Assembly: GCA_002284875.1 (NCBI GenBank)
Contig: CP015604.1
Coordinates: forward strand, 1,302,001 to 1,366,000
Length of the DNA: 64,000 nt
Source: Actinobacteria bacterium IMCC26103
Lineage (GTDB): Bacteria; Actinomycetota; Actinomycetes; Nanopelagicales; Nanopelagicaceae
Direction of reading: 5' to 3'
Shown here piece after piece: positions 63,973-64,000 of this stretch (position 1 is its first letter; each line of letters starts with the position of its first letter). The notes beneath the pieces are model-generated. The model was not told the origin of the DNA. It ran no database searches and saw nothing but the letters and a program-made list of their open reading frames with translations. The translations under genes and the position numbers were made by a program.

Positions 63973-64000
63973 CGCTACCCTCCAAAATTCCCTTAAACCT

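Overview
The window looks like chromosomal DNA from a small-genome freshwater actinobacterium, probably of the acI / Nanopelagicales type. This is inferred from gene content, not from a marker-gene search. Actinobacterial signs are a DUF3145 protein, the split lycopene cyclase CrtYc/CrtYd, a Cgl0159-family aldolase, a fabD-fabH-acpP-fabF-accD block, and a leuA leader peptide. Base composition is moderate. Genes are packed very tightly: many 4-base start/stop overlaps, convergent genes that abut or overlap, and hardly any spacer DNA. I see no insertion sequence, prophage, CRISPR array or rRNA.

Layout: 1-6249 (minus) holds a partial nucleotidyltransferase, a 40-residue membrane protein, ligA, mnmA, a cysteine desulfurase and etfA/etfB. 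6380-9510 (plus) has two GT4 glycosyltransferases and an SGNH hydrolase. 9571-14519 is the type II fatty-acid synthesis block. 14520-16384 (minus) has cupin, SIMPL and DUF3145 proteins. 16669-16872 is a cold-shock protein with a clear terminator. 16936-19846 holds an M23 peptidase, a Blh-type retinal-forming dioxygenase, crtYc, crtYd and a HAD hydrolase. Then come tRNA-Met, an inositol-type catabolic cluster (19964-24944), acetoacetyl-CoA synthetase and another Gfo/Idh/MocA oxidoreductase. After a 401-base spacer there is an orphan LuxR-type response regulator, a stand-alone DnaX-tail-like protein and a GH25 lysozyme. glpD/glpK, galT/galK, an ACT protein, HtrA, and a DoxX-Rieske fusion follow, then tRNA-Asn, dnaG, dgt, a DUF218 protein, dusB and glyS. 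Further on are an ABM protein, a ZIP transporter, uppS, recO, leuA with its leader, another Gfo/Idh/MocA enzyme, heliorhodopsin, a GlnA2-type glutamine synthetase, nadE, panB, an MFS exporter, a histone-H1-like repeat protein, marR, an M13 peptidase, a zinc alcohol dehydrogenase and a dipeptide ABC transporter that leaves the window.

Two themes tie the window together. The first is light: a heliorhodopsin with the retinal lysine and counterion Glu sits directly behind a glutamine synthetase, and about 33 kb away the lycopene cyclase halves and Blh supply the last steps to retinal. The second is leaderless transcription: at least 17 genes or first genes of operons have a TANNNT hexamer ending 6-8 bases before the start codon, with no room for a 5' leader. 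I used this to choose several starts. It also supports a 19-residue leucine-rich leader peptide before leuA.

The least explained segments are the 27787-28187 spacer, with a minus-strand hairpin plus T-run and a possible 25-codon ORF, the stand-alone DnaX-like domain, the DoxX-Rieske fusion, and the K/A/R/P-only repeat protein.
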